Source: Massilia sp. YIM B02763
GTDB lineage: Bacteria; Pseudomonadota; Gammaproteobacteria; Burkholderiales; Burkholderiaceae_D
Length of the DNA stretch: 64,000 nt
Direction: 5' to 3'
NCBI RefSeq assembly: GCF_030412015.1
Contig: NZ_JASNRD010000001.1
Coordinates: 496,001 to 560,000 of the forward strand
Below, piece by piece: positions 54,653 to 63,870 of this stretch (the first letter of the stretch is position 1; the number at the start of each line of letters is the position of its first letter). The notes below the pieces were generated by a model. It did no database searches, was not told the DNA's origin, and saw only the letters and a list, made by a program, of their open reading frames with translations. The translations under genes were made by a program, and so were the position numbers.

Positions 54653-55834
54653 ATGCACACGTCAGCCCGGATCGCCTCTTCCCGCCCCCTCGCCACCACC
54701 GCCATGCACGGCCGCGTCGAAACGCTGCGCAGCGAAGGCCAGGACGTCATCGATTTTTCCATCGCCATCTCGCATTTCCCGGCGCCCGCGGCCGTGCTCG
54801 ACGCCGTCGCGCATGCGCTGGAGCGCGAACGCACCATGCCCTACACGAGCGTGGTCGGCGCCCTCGACGTGCGCGAGCGCCTGGCCGCCAAGCTGCGCCG
54901 GGAAAACGGCATCGACGCCCGCGCCGGCGAGATCATCGTCACCAACGGCGCCAAGCAGGCGCTGTACGAGGCGCTGTACGCCATGACCGATCCGGGCGAC
55001 ACCGTGCTCGTATTCAAGCCGCACTGGCCCGCCTACGTCGCGACGGCGCAGCTGCTCGGGCTGCGCGTGGCGCTGGCCGACCTGCCGGACACCATCACGC
55101 CCGGGTTGCTGGACAGCCTGGGCACGCCGAAGGTCGTCATCATCAATAACCCGCACAATCCGACCGGCAAGGTGTACACTCGCCGGGAACTGGAATACGT
55201 ACGCGACTGGGTGCAGCGCATCGGGGCCCGGGTGATCGTCGACGAAAGCTACGAACACCTGATCTTCGACGGCGAACACGCGAGCCTGGCCGCCTTGTGC
55301 GACTGGCGCGCCATCGGCGTGGTGACGATCTTCTCGGCGTCGCAGAGCCATGCGATGATGGGCTGGCGCGTCGGTTTCGCCGTGGCGCCGGCCGCCATCG
55401 TCGAGGCGATGCAGACGCTGCAGGGACCGATCACGGCGGCCGCCCCGCACCTGTCGCAGGTGGCCGCCGCGGCGGCCTTCGACAGCGGCGCCCCGGTCGC
55501 GATGATGGCGGACTACCGCATGCGGCGCGACCTGGCGGTGCAGGCGTTTTCCGGGGTGCCCTGGATGGCGATGCATGCCCCGGCGTCCGGACCGTACCTG
55601 TGGGGCGACGTGCGCGCGCTGACGCGGGACAGCGTCGGGCTGTGCGAGGCGCTGCTGGAAGAACGACGGGTCGCCGCGATGCCGGGCGATGCGCTCGGCG
55701 TGCCCGCCTTCATCCGCCTGGGCTATATCGCGGACGACGTGGCGACGCTGCGCGACGGCATCCGCAGGATCATCGAATTCGGCGACGCCGCGTTCGCGCG
55801 GCTGCCTGCGGGCGGGAAGCAAGCATATGAGTAG
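54653..55834 (+). CDS. Class I/II aminotransferase-fold protein lacking the PLP lysine
   Basis: A 393-residue fold-type I protein. It keeps most aspartate-aminotransferase-like motifs: TNGAKQALYEALYAM (phosphate loop), NNPHNPTGKVY (Asn), VDESYEHLIFDG (Asp and Tyr for pyridoxal phosphate), GWRVG and a C-terminal substrate Arg in AFIRLGY. The lysine motif, usually SxSKxxxMxGWR, reads SASQSHAMMGWR: the codon is CAG (Gln) instead of AAG, so the internal aldimine cannot form. Unless this is a sequencing error, it is not a normal transaminase and may bind ligand or PLP without catalysis. ATG 54653. Six bp separate its stop from the sensor-kinase gene, so the two are one transcript. Confidence 0.9.
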   Translation: MHTSARIASSRPLATTAMHGRVETLRSEGQDVIDFSIAISHFPAPAAVLDAVAHALERERTMPYTSVVGALDVRERLAAKLRRENGIDARAGEIIVTNGAKQALYEALYAMTDPGDTVLVFKPHWPAYVATAQLLGLRVALADLPDTITPGLLDSLGTPKVVIINNPHNPTGKVYTRRELEYVRDWVQRIGARVIVDESYEHLIFDGEHASLAALCDWRAIGVVTIFSASQSHAMMGWRVGFAVAPAAIVEAMQTLQGPITAAAPHLSQVAAAAAFDSGAPVAMMADYRMRRDLAVQAFSGVPWMAMHAPASGPYLWGDVRALTRDSVGLCEALLEERRVAAMPGDALGVPAFIRLGYIADDVATLRDGIRRIIEFGDAAFARLPAGGKQAYE

Positions 55835-55840
55835 GAAGAC

Positions 55841-58081
55841 ATGATATTTGGGTTGAGCCGGTTCCGGCCGAACAGTCTCCGGAGCCGGCTGATGCTGCTG
55901 GTGGCGCTGGCCATCACGCCGCTGGCAGTCATGACGATCCTGTCCGGGATCCGCGAGCGCGAACACGCCATCAAGGCGTCCGAGGAAAACCTGCGCCGCC
56001 TGACGGGCATGGCGGCCGCCAACGAGGCCCAGTCGGTGGAGGGCGCGCGCCAGATCCTGGTCGACCTGTCCAGCGTGCCCGACCTGCTGGGCGACACGGC
56101 CAAGTGCACCTCGCTGCTGTCCGACGTCCTGGACCGCAACGAAGGCTTCGTCAACTTCGGCCTGATCCAGCTGAACGGCGACGTCACCTGCAGCGCCGTG
56201 CCGCTGCTGCATCCGGTGAACCTGGGCGACCGCAGCCACTTCCGCCGCGCCATCTCCGAACGCCGCTTCATCGCCGGCGACTACGTGTTCGGAAGGGTCA
56301 TCAAGAAGCACACGATCAACCTGACCTACCCGGTGATCGACCGCAGCGGCAAGGTACTGGCCGTCGTGTTCGCGGCCATGGACCTGGAAGGCCTGGACAC
56401 CTTCATCAACGACATCAACCTGCCGCCCGGCTCCGTGCTGGCCACGGCCGACGCGCGCGGCACCATCATCTCGCGCCGCCCCGATCCGGAACGCCACTTC
56501 GGCACGCGCCTGCCGCCCGCCACGCTGGAAGCGATGCGCACGGCCGGCCAGCGCGCCGTGACCATCCGCGGCGAGGACGGCGTCGAGCGCCTGCACACCT
56601 TCGCGCGCGTGGGCGCCCCGGCGCTGTCCGACTACACGGTGACGATCGGCATCCCGACCGAGACGATCCTGTCGGCCGCGCGCCGCGACCAGATCATGTC
56701 GCTGCTCGGCCTGGCCGCCACGACCATGCTCGCGCTGCTCGCGGCCTGGCTGGTGGGCGACGTGCTGATCGTGCAGCGCGTGCGCAAGCTGATGGGCACC
56801 GCCGAACGCATCGCCGCCGGCGACCTGGAGGCCCGGTCCGGCATCGCCTACGGCCGCGAGGAGATCGGCAACCTGGCGCAGGCGCTGGACCGCATGGCGG
56901 CCGCGCTGCAGAAGAAGGAGACGGCGCGCACGCTGGCCGAGCGCGAGCTGCGCGCGGCCGACCAGCGCAAGGACGAATTCCTGGCCATGCTGGCGCACGA
57001 GCTGCGCAACCCGCTGGCGCCGATCAGCACGGGCGCGCACCTGCTCAAGCTGCTGCATTCCGACAATGCGCAGATCAGCCAGACCTGCGCGATCATCGTG
57101 CGCCAGGTCGACCACATGACGAGCCTCGTCGACGACCTGCTCGACGTCTCGCGCGTCACCCGCGGCCTGGTCGCGCTGTCGACGCAGGTGCTGGAAGTGC
57201 GGCGCGTGGTCGACGACGCCGCCGAGCAGATCCGCCCGCTGATCGCGGCGCGACGGCACCGGGTGGCGATCGACCTGCCGCCGGATCCGGCCCACGTCAA
57301 GGGCGACCACAAGCGCCTGGTGCAGGTCTGCGCCAACCTGCTGAACAACGCGACCAAGTACACGCCGGAAGGCGGCACGATCCGGCTGCGCCTCGAGCCG
57401 GACGGCGGCGACTGGGTCTTGACGGTGGAGGACGACGGCATCGGCATGGAACCGGAACTGGTGGACCGCGTGTTCGAGCTGTTCACCCAGGCCGAACGCA
57501 CGCCGGACCGCTCGCAGGGCGGCCTGGGCCTGGGCCTCGCGCTCGTCAAGAGCCTGGTCGAGCTGCACGGCGGCACCGTGCAGGCCGCGAGCGCGGGGCT
57601 GGGCAAGGGGTCCACCTTCACCGTGCGCCTGCCCCGCTTCGTCCAGGAAGTGGCGCCGGCGCCCGCCATCGACGGCGCCGCGCCGCCGGCCGGCGGCGTG
57701 GCCCCGTTGCGCCTGCTGCTGGTGGACGACAACGTCGACGCCGTGCACACGCTGCAGCTGTTCCTGCGCTCGGCCGGGCACCAGGTGGAAGTCGCGTATT
57801 GCGCCGCGGACGCCCTCGAACTGGCCAAGGTGCTGGTGCCGGACGTGTGCCTGCTCGACATCGGCCTGCCCGACTTCGACGGCAACGAGCTGGCGCGCCG
57901 CCTGCGCCAGCTGCCCCAGGCGGCGGGCGCGACGCTCGTCGCGATGACGGGCTACGGGCGCCAGCAGGACCGCGACGCGGCCATGGCCGCCGGCTTCGAC
58001 CACTACCTCGTCAAGCCCGTCAACACGGGCCAGCTGGCCGACATCCTGGGCGCGGTGGCGGAAACGGGCGCCGGGCGCTAG
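55841..58081 (+). CDS. dCache-HAMP hybrid histidine kinase with C-terminal receiver
   Basis: A 746-residue membrane sensor. TM1 (about 17-36), a periplasmic double-Cache domain (about 40-280, containing [19 protein letters not shown]), TM2 (about 288-312), HAMP (to ~365), HisKA with [15 protein letters not shown] (acceptor His 386), HATPase (about 490-605, with DDGIGMEP and [19 protein letters not shown]) and a receiver (about 627-745, acceptor Asp 673 in [11 protein letters not shown], Lys in YLVKPVN). All kinase residues look functional. The Cache domain probably binds a small molecule such as an amino or organic acid. ATG 55841, six bp after the aminotransferase-like gene, whose product may modulate it. 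Confidence 0.94.
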   Translation: MIFGLSRFRPNSLRSRLMLLVALAITPLAVMTILSGIREREHAIKASEENLRRLTGMAAANEAQSVEGARQILVDLSSVPDLLGDTAKCTSLLSDVLDRNEGFVNFGLIQLNGDVTCSAVPLLHPVNLGDRSHFRRAISERRFIAGDYVFGRVIKKHTINLTYPVIDRSGKVLAVVFAAMDLEGLDTFINDINLPPGSVLATADARGTIISRRPDPERHFGTRLPPATLEAMRTAGQRAVTIRGEDGVERLHTFARVGAPALSDYTVTIGIPTETILSAARRDQIMSLLGLAATTMLALLAAWLVGDVLIVQRVRKLMGTAERIAAGDLEARSGIAYGREEIGNLAQALDRMAAALQKKETARTLAERELRAADQRKDEFLAMLAHELRNPLAPISTGAHLLKLLHSDNAQISQTCAIIVRQVDHMTSLVDDLLDVSRVTRGLVALSTQVLEVRRVVDDAAEQIRPLIAARRHRVAIDLPPDPAHVKGDHKRLVQVCANLLNNATKYTPEGGTIRLRLEPDGGDWVLTVEDDGIGMEPELVDRVFELFTQAERTPDRSQGGLGLGLALVKSLVELHGGTVQAASAGLGKGSTFTVRLPRFVQEVAPAPAIDGAAPPAGGVAPLRLLLVDDNVDAVHTLQLFLRSAGHQVEVAYCAADALELAKVLVPDVCLLDIGLPDFDGNELARRLRQLPQAAGATLVAMTGYGRQQDRDAAMAAGFDHYLVKPVNTGQLADILGAVAETGAGR

Positions 58082-58084
58082 GGA

Positions 58085-58558
58085 TTACTCGCGGTTCGGC
58101 TGCGTGGCCAGCGCCACGATGGCGGCGCCGGCGGCCACGATCAACGCATCCTCGATCAAGCCGCTGCGGGTCTGGCCGATGCGCGCCATGGCCTGCTTGC
58201 GCACGGCCAGCGTGGCATAGGCCAGCGGCACGGCGGTCGCCACGGCGACGGCGGCTCCCTCCTTCTCGCTTCCGCGCGGCGCCAGCGCCGCCCCCGCGAT
58301 GCCCGCGCTCATCACACGCGCCAGCAGGCCCAGGAACACGGTGCGGTCGGGCGCCGTCTTCATCTTGTCGCCGGCCAGTTCGCCGACGCCCATCGCCAGC
58401 GCGCCGTACTTGAAGACGGGGCGGTTCAGCAGAGCCAGGTGGCCCGTCGTGTCGCGCCCGGCCAGGCGCGCCGTGGCCAGCGTGGCCATCGGTGTCATCG
58501 AGCGCGCGCTGGCGACGGCGCCGATCAGGATCGAAGGAAGCAGGTCGCGCCATCCCAT
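58085..58558 (-). CDS. DUF4126-family membrane protein
   Basis: A 157-residue protein with about three or four hydrophobic segments (LLPSILIGAVASARSM, YGALAMGVGELAGD, AGIAGAALAP, VPLAYATLAV, and the C-terminal DALIVAAGAAIVALAT). The ARSMTPMA and GELAGDKMKTAPDR parts match DUF4126, whose function is unknown. ATG 58558 is preferred to 58564 because AAGGAG then has a six-nt spacing. It is convergent with the hybrid-kinase gene, with 3 bp between the stop codons, so the transcripts must overlap. Confidence 0.88.
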   Translation of the reverse strand: MGWRDLLPSILIGAVASARSMTPMATLATARLAGRDTTGHLALLNRPVFKYGALAMGVGELAGDKMKTAPDRTVFLGLLARVMSAGIAGAALAPRGSEKEGAAVAVATAVPLAYATLAVRKQAMARIGQTRSGLIEDALIVAAGAAIVALATQPNRE

Positions 58559-58670
58559 GGTCATCTCCTTGTCAGTGGTTGGATGCGTACCGCCGCAGCG
58601 GCTGAGTTGGCATCCAGCTTACGCGAGTCGGGGATATCGCACCGCACGCATCGTCATGCCCGGAAACGAC

Positions 58671-58706
58671 ACATCCCGGCGGCAGGGAAACCTGCGGCCG
58701 GGATGT
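58671..58706 (-). terminator. 16-bp stem-loop after the PEP-CTERM gene
   Basis: Arms 58671-58686 and 58691-58706 pair at 15 of 16 positions (core ACATCCCGGC / GCCGGGATGT) around a GAAA tetraloop. It lies 28 bp after the stop of the minus-strand PEP-CTERM gene, with a short T-containing stretch beyond it. Confidence 0.75.
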
Positions 58707-58733
58707 CGGGGGCAAAGGAGCGTGGCGCCGGGT

Positions 58734-59987
58734 TCAGCCGCGGCGCCTGCGGCGCGCCGCCAGCAGGCCCACGAAGCCCAGACCGGCCAGCCACAGCGAG
58801 CCCGGCTCCGGCACCTCGTTGCCGTCGTCCTTGCCGCCGCCGGCGCTGGACGGCACCGGGATCGGCTGGGTCGGCTGCAGCACCTCGGGCAGGCCGCCGT
58901 CCGGCGCCTGGGGCGGCGTCTGCGGCGCGGGGATGACGGGGCCGGTGGACGGGTTGCCGCCGCCTTCTCCCGTGCCGCCGCCGCCGCTGCCGCTGCCGCT
59001 GCCGCCATTGTTGCCATCGCCGCTGCCGCCACCGCCGCTGCCGGCGTTGCCCGGATCGCCCGTCCCGCCGGACGATTCGCCCGTGGTGCCACCCGCGGTG
59101 CCACCCTGCCCCGGCGCCGCCGGCGCGGCGGCGCTGCCGCCGGCATCCGTGTCGCCGTTGCCCGAAGCTTGCGAGGCGGCGGCCAGCAGCAGGCCGCTGT
59201 TCGCGATGCGCATCATGTCGGCCAGGTCCGGCATATTGGGCAGGCCGATGCCGCCGCTGCCGCCGCGCGCCCGCTCCGGGCTGCCGTGCGCCAGGCCGGC
59301 GCCGTAGAAATCGTTCAGCGCGAAGGCGCGGCCGCCGCCGCCGACCAGGCCGTCGGCCGTGAACGACACGTTCTCGGCGCCGCCCTCGTCGGCATCGACG
59401 GCTTCCGCGCTGGCGGCATCGAGCTCGGCCTCGCTGGGCCCCTTCGCCTCGACCGGGAACATGGCGACGTCGGAGATGCGGTTGCCGCAGCGGCCGCGGA
59501 TCTCGCTGCTGCCGTCGGTCAGCACGGTCTCGCCTGCGGCCAGCGTGTGCTTGCCGGCCGTCCAGTACACCTTGTCGCCCTTGCGGTAGGACACGTACAC
59601 GGCGCGCGGCTTGGACACCGTCGCCACGCTGGCCTTGTCGACCTGGAACGAGGCATAGTGGTCGGCGACCACCCTGTCCATCTTCATCACGCGCACGACG
59701 TCGTCGCGGCCGGCGACGCCGCCCGGCACGATGGAATACGGATACACGCGCCGTACCGTCTTCGGCGCCGCCGGCGCGGCGGCCTGGGCGACCTGCGCCA
59801 ACGTTCCGTTCGCCGGCACCTCGACGATGCCGGAGACGTCGCTCGGCATCCGCGGCGGAGCCGGGGTCCGGGTGACGAACAGCAGCGCCGCGCAGCCGGC
59901 GACACCCAGCATGGCCACGATGGCCAGGCGCCGCTGGAAGCGCTGGGACTTTCTGCTGCGTCGGATGTAGGCGGTGCGCAAAAGCAT
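58734..59987 (-). CDS. PEP-CTERM protein with N-terminal membrane anchor
   Basis: A 417-residue cell-envelope protein. The N-terminus has a basic part and one hydrophobic helix (RRLAIVAMLGVAGCAALLFV), an anchor or signal peptide. The middle (about 60-260) is soluble with no recognised domain. A Gly/Ser/Asn-rich, Pro-containing linker runs from ~265 to ~385. The C-terminus is a PEP-CTERM sorting signal: NEVPEPGSLWLAGLGFVGLLAARRRRRG (VPEP, a hydrophobic helix, then five Arg). Exosortase EpsH recognises this signal and moves the protein to the outside; no exosortase gene is in the window. Such proteins often belong to exopolysaccharide or biofilm functions. ATG 59987. Confidence 0.9.
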   Translation of the reverse strand: MLLRTAYIRRSRKSQRFQRRLAIVAMLGVAGCAALLFVTRTPAPPRMPSDVSGIVEVPANGTLAQVAQAAAPAAPKTVRRVYPYSIVPGGVAGRDDVVRVMKMDRVVADHYASFQVDKASVATVSKPRAVYVSYRKGDKVYWTAGKHTLAAGETVLTDGSSEIRGRCGNRISDVAMFPVEAKGPSEAELDAASAEAVDADEGGAENVSFTADGLVGGGGRAFALNDFYGAGLAHGSPERARGGSGGIGLPNMPDLADMMRIANSGLLLAAASQASGNGDTDAGGSAAAPAAPGQGGTAGGTTGESSGGTGDPGNAGSGGGGSGDGNNGGSGSGSGGGGTGEGGGNPSTGPVIPAPQTPPQAPDGGLPEVLQPTQPIPVPSSAGGGKDDGNEVPEPGSLWLAGLGFVGLLAARRRRRG

Positions 59988-60201
59988 AAATAAACCTGAG
60001 TAGGACGTGTCCTACAGTTTAATGCTATTTCCGAACGTAAAACTGTCCTTTTGGAAATATTGGTTATCTTGCGTTGTAGAAATGCCGAAATTGATGACTT
60101 CCGGAAACCTTTTCATTTCCACATGGAAACTTCTAGTCTTGTCATTGCTCGGCAATAAACAATCGCTAGACTCGGCCCCGTTCACTTGACACGAGGGCAA
60201 T

Positions 60202-61974
60202 ATGGATCGACGTGGTTTTCTGCGCAGCGCAGCCTATTTCACCGTCGTCGGCGCCGGCGTCCCGCTGGCCGCCTGCGGCGGCTCGGACGGTACCCCGTCC
60301 GGCAGCTTCACCTTCCCGCTGGGCGTGGCCAGCGGCGACCCGAAGGAGACGAGCGCCGTGTTCTGGACGCGCTGCCTGCCCAAGAGCGGCAGCGGCGACG
60401 CCAACCTGCGCCTGGACGTGGCCAGCGACGCGGCGTTCGCGAACATCGTCGCGCTGGCCGAGCTGAAGGCAACCGCTACCTACGACCATACCGTGCGCGC
60501 GAAAGTGACGGGCCTGTCCCCCAACACGCGCTACTGGTACCGCTTCGTGGCCGGCACCGACGTCAGCGCCATCGGCCAGACGAAGACCGCGCCCGCCGCC
60601 GCCAGCGCGCCCACCCAGCTGCGCTTCGCCTGGATGACCTGCCAGGACTGGAGCATCAACCACTGGGCCGCGATGGAATTGATGGCGCAGGAAGACCTCG
60701 ACTTCATCGTGCACCTGGGCGACTACATCTACGAGACCGTCGGCGCCGCCTTCCAGACCGGCGCGGCCGAACCGGCGCACGGCAAGATCACGCTGCCGAA
60801 CGGCGTGGCCGCCGGCGGCGCCGTGTACGCCAACACGGTGGACGACTACCGCACGCTGTACCGCACCTACCGCGGCGACGCGCGCCTGCAGGAACTGCAC
60901 CGCAAGTTCCCGATGGTGGTGATCTGGGACGACCACGAGTTCTCGGACGACTGCTGGCGCGACCACCAGACCTACACGAACGCCAACCTGCAGCAGACGG
61001 CGCGCCGGCGCGCCGCCAACCAGGCCTGGGCCGAATACATGCCGGTCGACTGGGGCGACGTCTCGTTCGACCTGAACAACGCGGCCTACGACAACATCCG
61101 CATCTACCGCGATTTCAAATTCGGCAACCTGCTGCACCTGGTGATGACGGACGAGCGCCTGTACCGCGACGACCACGTCGTCAGCGAAGCCGCCTACGCG
61201 CAGATGCTGCAGCACGATGCGGTGAACGGCAGCGATTCCGTCGGTTCGCGCTACTTCGTGCCGCAGCCCCTGCTGCTGCAATACGAACAGGCCGACACCG
61301 CCGCGCTGGGCCGCGCCCCGAGCATCCTGGGCGCGACCCAGGAGCAGTGGTGGAAGGACACCATGAAGAACGCGACGGCGACCTGGAAGGTGTGGGGCAA
61401 CGAAGTCACGCTGAACCGCATGTGGGTGGACCTGCGCACCCAGGCCCCGGCGCCCTACAACCAGCTGTACGTCGTCAACGCCGACGGCTGGGACGGCTAC
61501 CCGGCGCACCGCGCGGAACTGCTGGGCTGGCTCGGCAACCAGGGCATCAAGAACGTCGTCGCCATCACGGGCGACCTGCATGCCTTCCAGTGCGGCGTCA
61601 TCTACGACAACAACGACCCGGCCAGCGGCAAGGCCGTGGCCGTCGACTTCGTCAGCGCCGGCATCAGCAGCTCCTCGTTCTACAAATACCTGAGCGCCGG
61701 TTCGGCCGGCACGCCGCTGGCCCCGCTGGTGGCAACGCCGCAGACCTTCGACGGCGTGCTGCGCGCCAACAACCCGGCATTCGCCTACGTCGACCACGAC
61801 GCCCAGGGGTATTCGGTGGCCACCGTGACGCCGGCCTCGTTCAGCGTCGTGTTCAACAAGGTCAAGCCGCTCAATGCGGACGGCAGCAAGCCGTCCGCGC
61901 CGCTGGCCAAGAAGACGCGGATCGTGCTGCAGGCCGGGTCGACGGTGCCGACCGTCACCGACAACGTCAGCTGA
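60202..61974 (+). CDS. phoD: PhoD-type alkaline phosphatase, Tat-exported
   Basis: A 590-residue PhoD-family phosphatase/phosphodiesterase. The N-terminus MDRRGFLRSAAYFTVVGAG is a Tat signal, and it runs into PLAACGG, which also fits a lipobox, so it may be a Tat-exported lipoprotein. Then the PhoD N-terminal Ig-like domain (about 35-130) and the metallophosphatase domain: HLGDYIYE, VVIWDDHEFSDDCWRD, and TGDLHAFQCG carry the metal ligands. Members use calcium and iron and release phosphate from organic esters. No clear Pho box was found. Start ATG 60202. A REP-like element follows the gene. Confidence 0.94.
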   Translation: MDRRGFLRSAAYFTVVGAGVPLAACGGSDGTPSGSFTFPLGVASGDPKETSAVFWTRCLPKSGSGDANLRLDVASDAAFANIVALAELKATATYDHTVRAKVTGLSPNTRYWYRFVAGTDVSAIGQTKTAPAAASAPTQLRFAWMTCQDWSINHWAAMELMAQEDLDFIVHLGDYIYETVGAAFQTGAAEPAHGKITLPNGVAAGGAVYANTVDDYRTLYRTYRGDARLQELHRKFPMVVIWDDHEFSDDCWRDHQTYTNANLQQTARRRAANQAWAEYMPVDWGDVSFDLNNAAYDNIRIYRDFKFGNLLHLVMTDERLYRDDHVVSEAAYAQMLQHDAVNGSDSVGSRYFVPQPLLLQYEQADTAALGRAPSILGATQEQWWKDTMKNATATWKVWGNEVTLNRMWVDLRTQAPAPYNQLYVVNADGWDGYPAHRAELLGWLGNQGIKNVVAITGDLHAFQCGVIYDNNDPASGKAVAVDFVSAGISSSSFYKYLSAGSAGTPLAPLVATPQTFDGVLRANNPAFAYVDHDAQGYSVATVTPASFSVVFNKVKPLNADGSKPSAPLAKKTRIVLQAGSTVPTVTDNVS

Positions 61975-61976
61975 CC

Positions 61977-62064
61977 CGTCGCCCCTGCGCAGGCAGGGGC
62001 CCAATTGCTGCGTGCACTACGATTACGCGGGCAAGCTTGGGCCCCTGCCTTCGCAGGGGCGACG
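61977..62064. repeat. REP-like palindromic element, copy 4
   Basis: Begins CGTCGCCCCTGCGCAGGCAG and ends CTTCGCAGGGGCGACG, with GGGGCCCAATT and CTTGGGCCCC pairing inside. Unlike the other three copies it lies between genes in the same direction (phoD and the antiporter). Confidence 0.85.
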
Positions 62065-62142
62065 GCGTTCTGCTTTTCGGCAGGCCACACGCATCGTTCC
62101 ATTCATTTATTATTCGTTTATACGTTAAATGAAAGGAAATGA

Positions 62143-63768
62143 ATGGAGTCGATCGAGGTTGTCCTGGCCATGCTGCTCGCCGTCGTGGCGAGCGGGTGGC
62201 TGGGGAGGATGTTGCCGTTTGCCATACCGCTGCCGCTGATCCAGATCCTGCTGGGCGCCATCATCGAAGGGGTGTTCCAGCACGGCGTGACGCTCGACCC
62301 CGACATTTTCTTCCTGCTGTTCCTTCCTCCCCTGCTGTTCCTGGACGGCTGGCGCATTCCCAAGGTGGGCCTGTTCCGCGACAAGGGCACGATCCTCGAG
62401 CTCGCGCTGGGCCTCGTCGTCTTCACCGTGCTCGGCGCCGGCTTCCTGCTCGACTGGCTGATCCCGGAAATGCCGCTGGCCGTCGCCTTCGCGCTGGCCG
62501 CCATCGTGGCCCCCACCGATCCGGTCGCCGTGTCGGCGATCACGAGCCGCATTCCCGTGCCGCCGCGGCTGATGCACATCATCGAAGGCGAATCGCTGCT
62601 CAACGATGCCAGCGGCCTCGTCTGCTTCCGCTTCGCCGTGGCGGCCGCCATGACGGGCCATTTCTCGCTGGCCCAGGCCGGCACGACCTTCCTGTGGGTG
62701 GCGTTCGCCGGCATCGCGGCCGGCGTCGCCGTCACCTGGGCCATCGCCCGCGTCCATGCGATCCTGCTCAGCCGCTTCGGCGAGGACGAGGGCATGCCGA
62801 TCCTGATCAATCTGCTGACGCCGTTCGGCGCCTATCTCGCGGCCGAGCACCTGGGCGGCTCCGGCATCCTGGCGGCGGTCGCGGCCGGCATCACGATGAG
62901 CTACGTGGAGCTGGGCGGCAGCGCCACGCCGACGACGCGCATCCGTCGCAACGTCGTCTGGGACACGCTGCAGTTCTCCCTGAACGGCGTGATGTTCGTG
63001 CTGCTGGGCGAGCAATTGCCCGACGCGGCCCGCGCCGCCCTGCATCCGAACGGCCCCACGCCCTATGGCGGCTGGTGGCTGGCCGGGGTGGCGCTGGCGT
63101 TCAGCCTGGCCCTGGTCCTGCTGCGCTTCGTCTGGGTCTGGATCTCGCTGCAGCTGACGCTGCTGAACCGGCGCCGCCTGGGCGAACAGGTCTACGCGCC
63201 GCGCATGCGCCTGATCCTGGCGACCTCGTTCGCCGGCGTGCGCGGCGCCCTGACGATGGCCGGCGTGCTGACGCTGCCGCTGGCGCTGCCCAACGGCGCG
63301 CCGTTCCCGGCGCGCCACCTGGCGATCTTCCTGGCCGGCGCCGTGATCGTCGTCTCGCTGGTGCTGGCCAGCATCATGCTGCCGCGCCTGCTGCGCGACC
63401 TGGAGCTGCCCGACGCGCCGCACGTCGACGACGAGGAGGAGCGCGCCCGCCACGCCGCCACGCTGGCCGCGGTGGCGGCGATCGAGAACGAGGCGAAGCA
63501 GTACGGCAGCGGCGCCGAAGGGATGCTGCAGGCGGACGCATCCGCCCATGTGCTGAGCCTGTACCGCCACCGCCTGCGCGAGACCCAGCCCGGCGACGGC
63601 CGGCCGGACATCCACGCGGCCGAGCAGACCGAGCGCGCCTACCGCCTGCTGGGCCTGCGCGCCGAGCGCGACACCATCCTGCGCCTGGCGCGGCGCAACG
63701 AGATCTCGGACGAAACGGCGCGCCACCTGGTGCGCGAGATCGACCTGGTCGAGGCGCGCTACCGCTGA
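62143..63768 (+). CDS. Na+/H+ antiporter of the CPA1 family
   Basis: A 541-residue inner-membrane antiporter exchanging Na+ (or K+) for protons. About 12 hydrophobic segments cover residues 1-430. The CPA1 signature is present: FFLLFLPPLLFLDGWRIP, ALAAIVAPTDPVAVSAI and IIEGESLLNDASGLVCFRF (Asp-Asp/Glu ion-binding region), with TSFAGVRGALTMAGVLTLP later. A ~110-residue cytoplasmic tail (ERARHAATLAAVAAIENEA to LVREIDLVEARYR) is charged and helical, as in bacterial NhaP/YjcE-type members. Start ATG 62143 with AAGGAA upstream. The gene lies downstream of phoD; the REP-like element may separate their transcripts. Confidence 0.95.
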   Translation: MESIEVVLAMLLAVVASGWLGRMLPFAIPLPLIQILLGAIIEGVFQHGVTLDPDIFFLLFLPPLLFLDGWRIPKVGLFRDKGTILELALGLVVFTVLGAGFLLDWLIPEMPLAVAFALAAIVAPTDPVAVSAITSRIPVPPRLMHIIEGESLLNDASGLVCFRFAVAAAMTGHFSLAQAGTTFLWVAFAGIAAGVAVTWAIARVHAILLSRFGEDEGMPILINLLTPFGAYLAAEHLGGSGILAAVAAGITMSYVELGGSATPTTRIRRNVVWDTLQFSLNGVMFVLLGEQLPDAARAALHPNGPTPYGGWWLAGVALAFSLALVLLRFVWVWISLQLTLLNRRRLGEQVYAPRMRLILATSFAGVRGALTMAGVLTLPLALPNGAPFPARHLAIFLAGAVIVVSLVLASIMLPRLLRDLELPDAPHVDDEEERARHAATLAAVAAIENEAKQYGSGAEGMLQADASAHVLSLYRHRLRETQPGDGRPDIHAAEQTERAYRLLGLRAERDTILRLARRNEISDETARHLVREIDLVEARYR

Positions 63769-63870
63769 CCTTCCGGCGTCATGCCACGGGGCCGCCTACG
63801 TTAGCTCCCGAACGGTGCGCGCACGCCATCCGCGTAGACTCGTCCCAGACGCGTCAGAAACGGATGACCC

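Noticed and set aside
60110..60170. Possible Pho box upstream of phoD (TTTTCAT ... TTGTCAT)
   Set aside because: The two half-sites are ~29 bp apart, not a multiple of 11, and the first matches CTGTCAT poorly.
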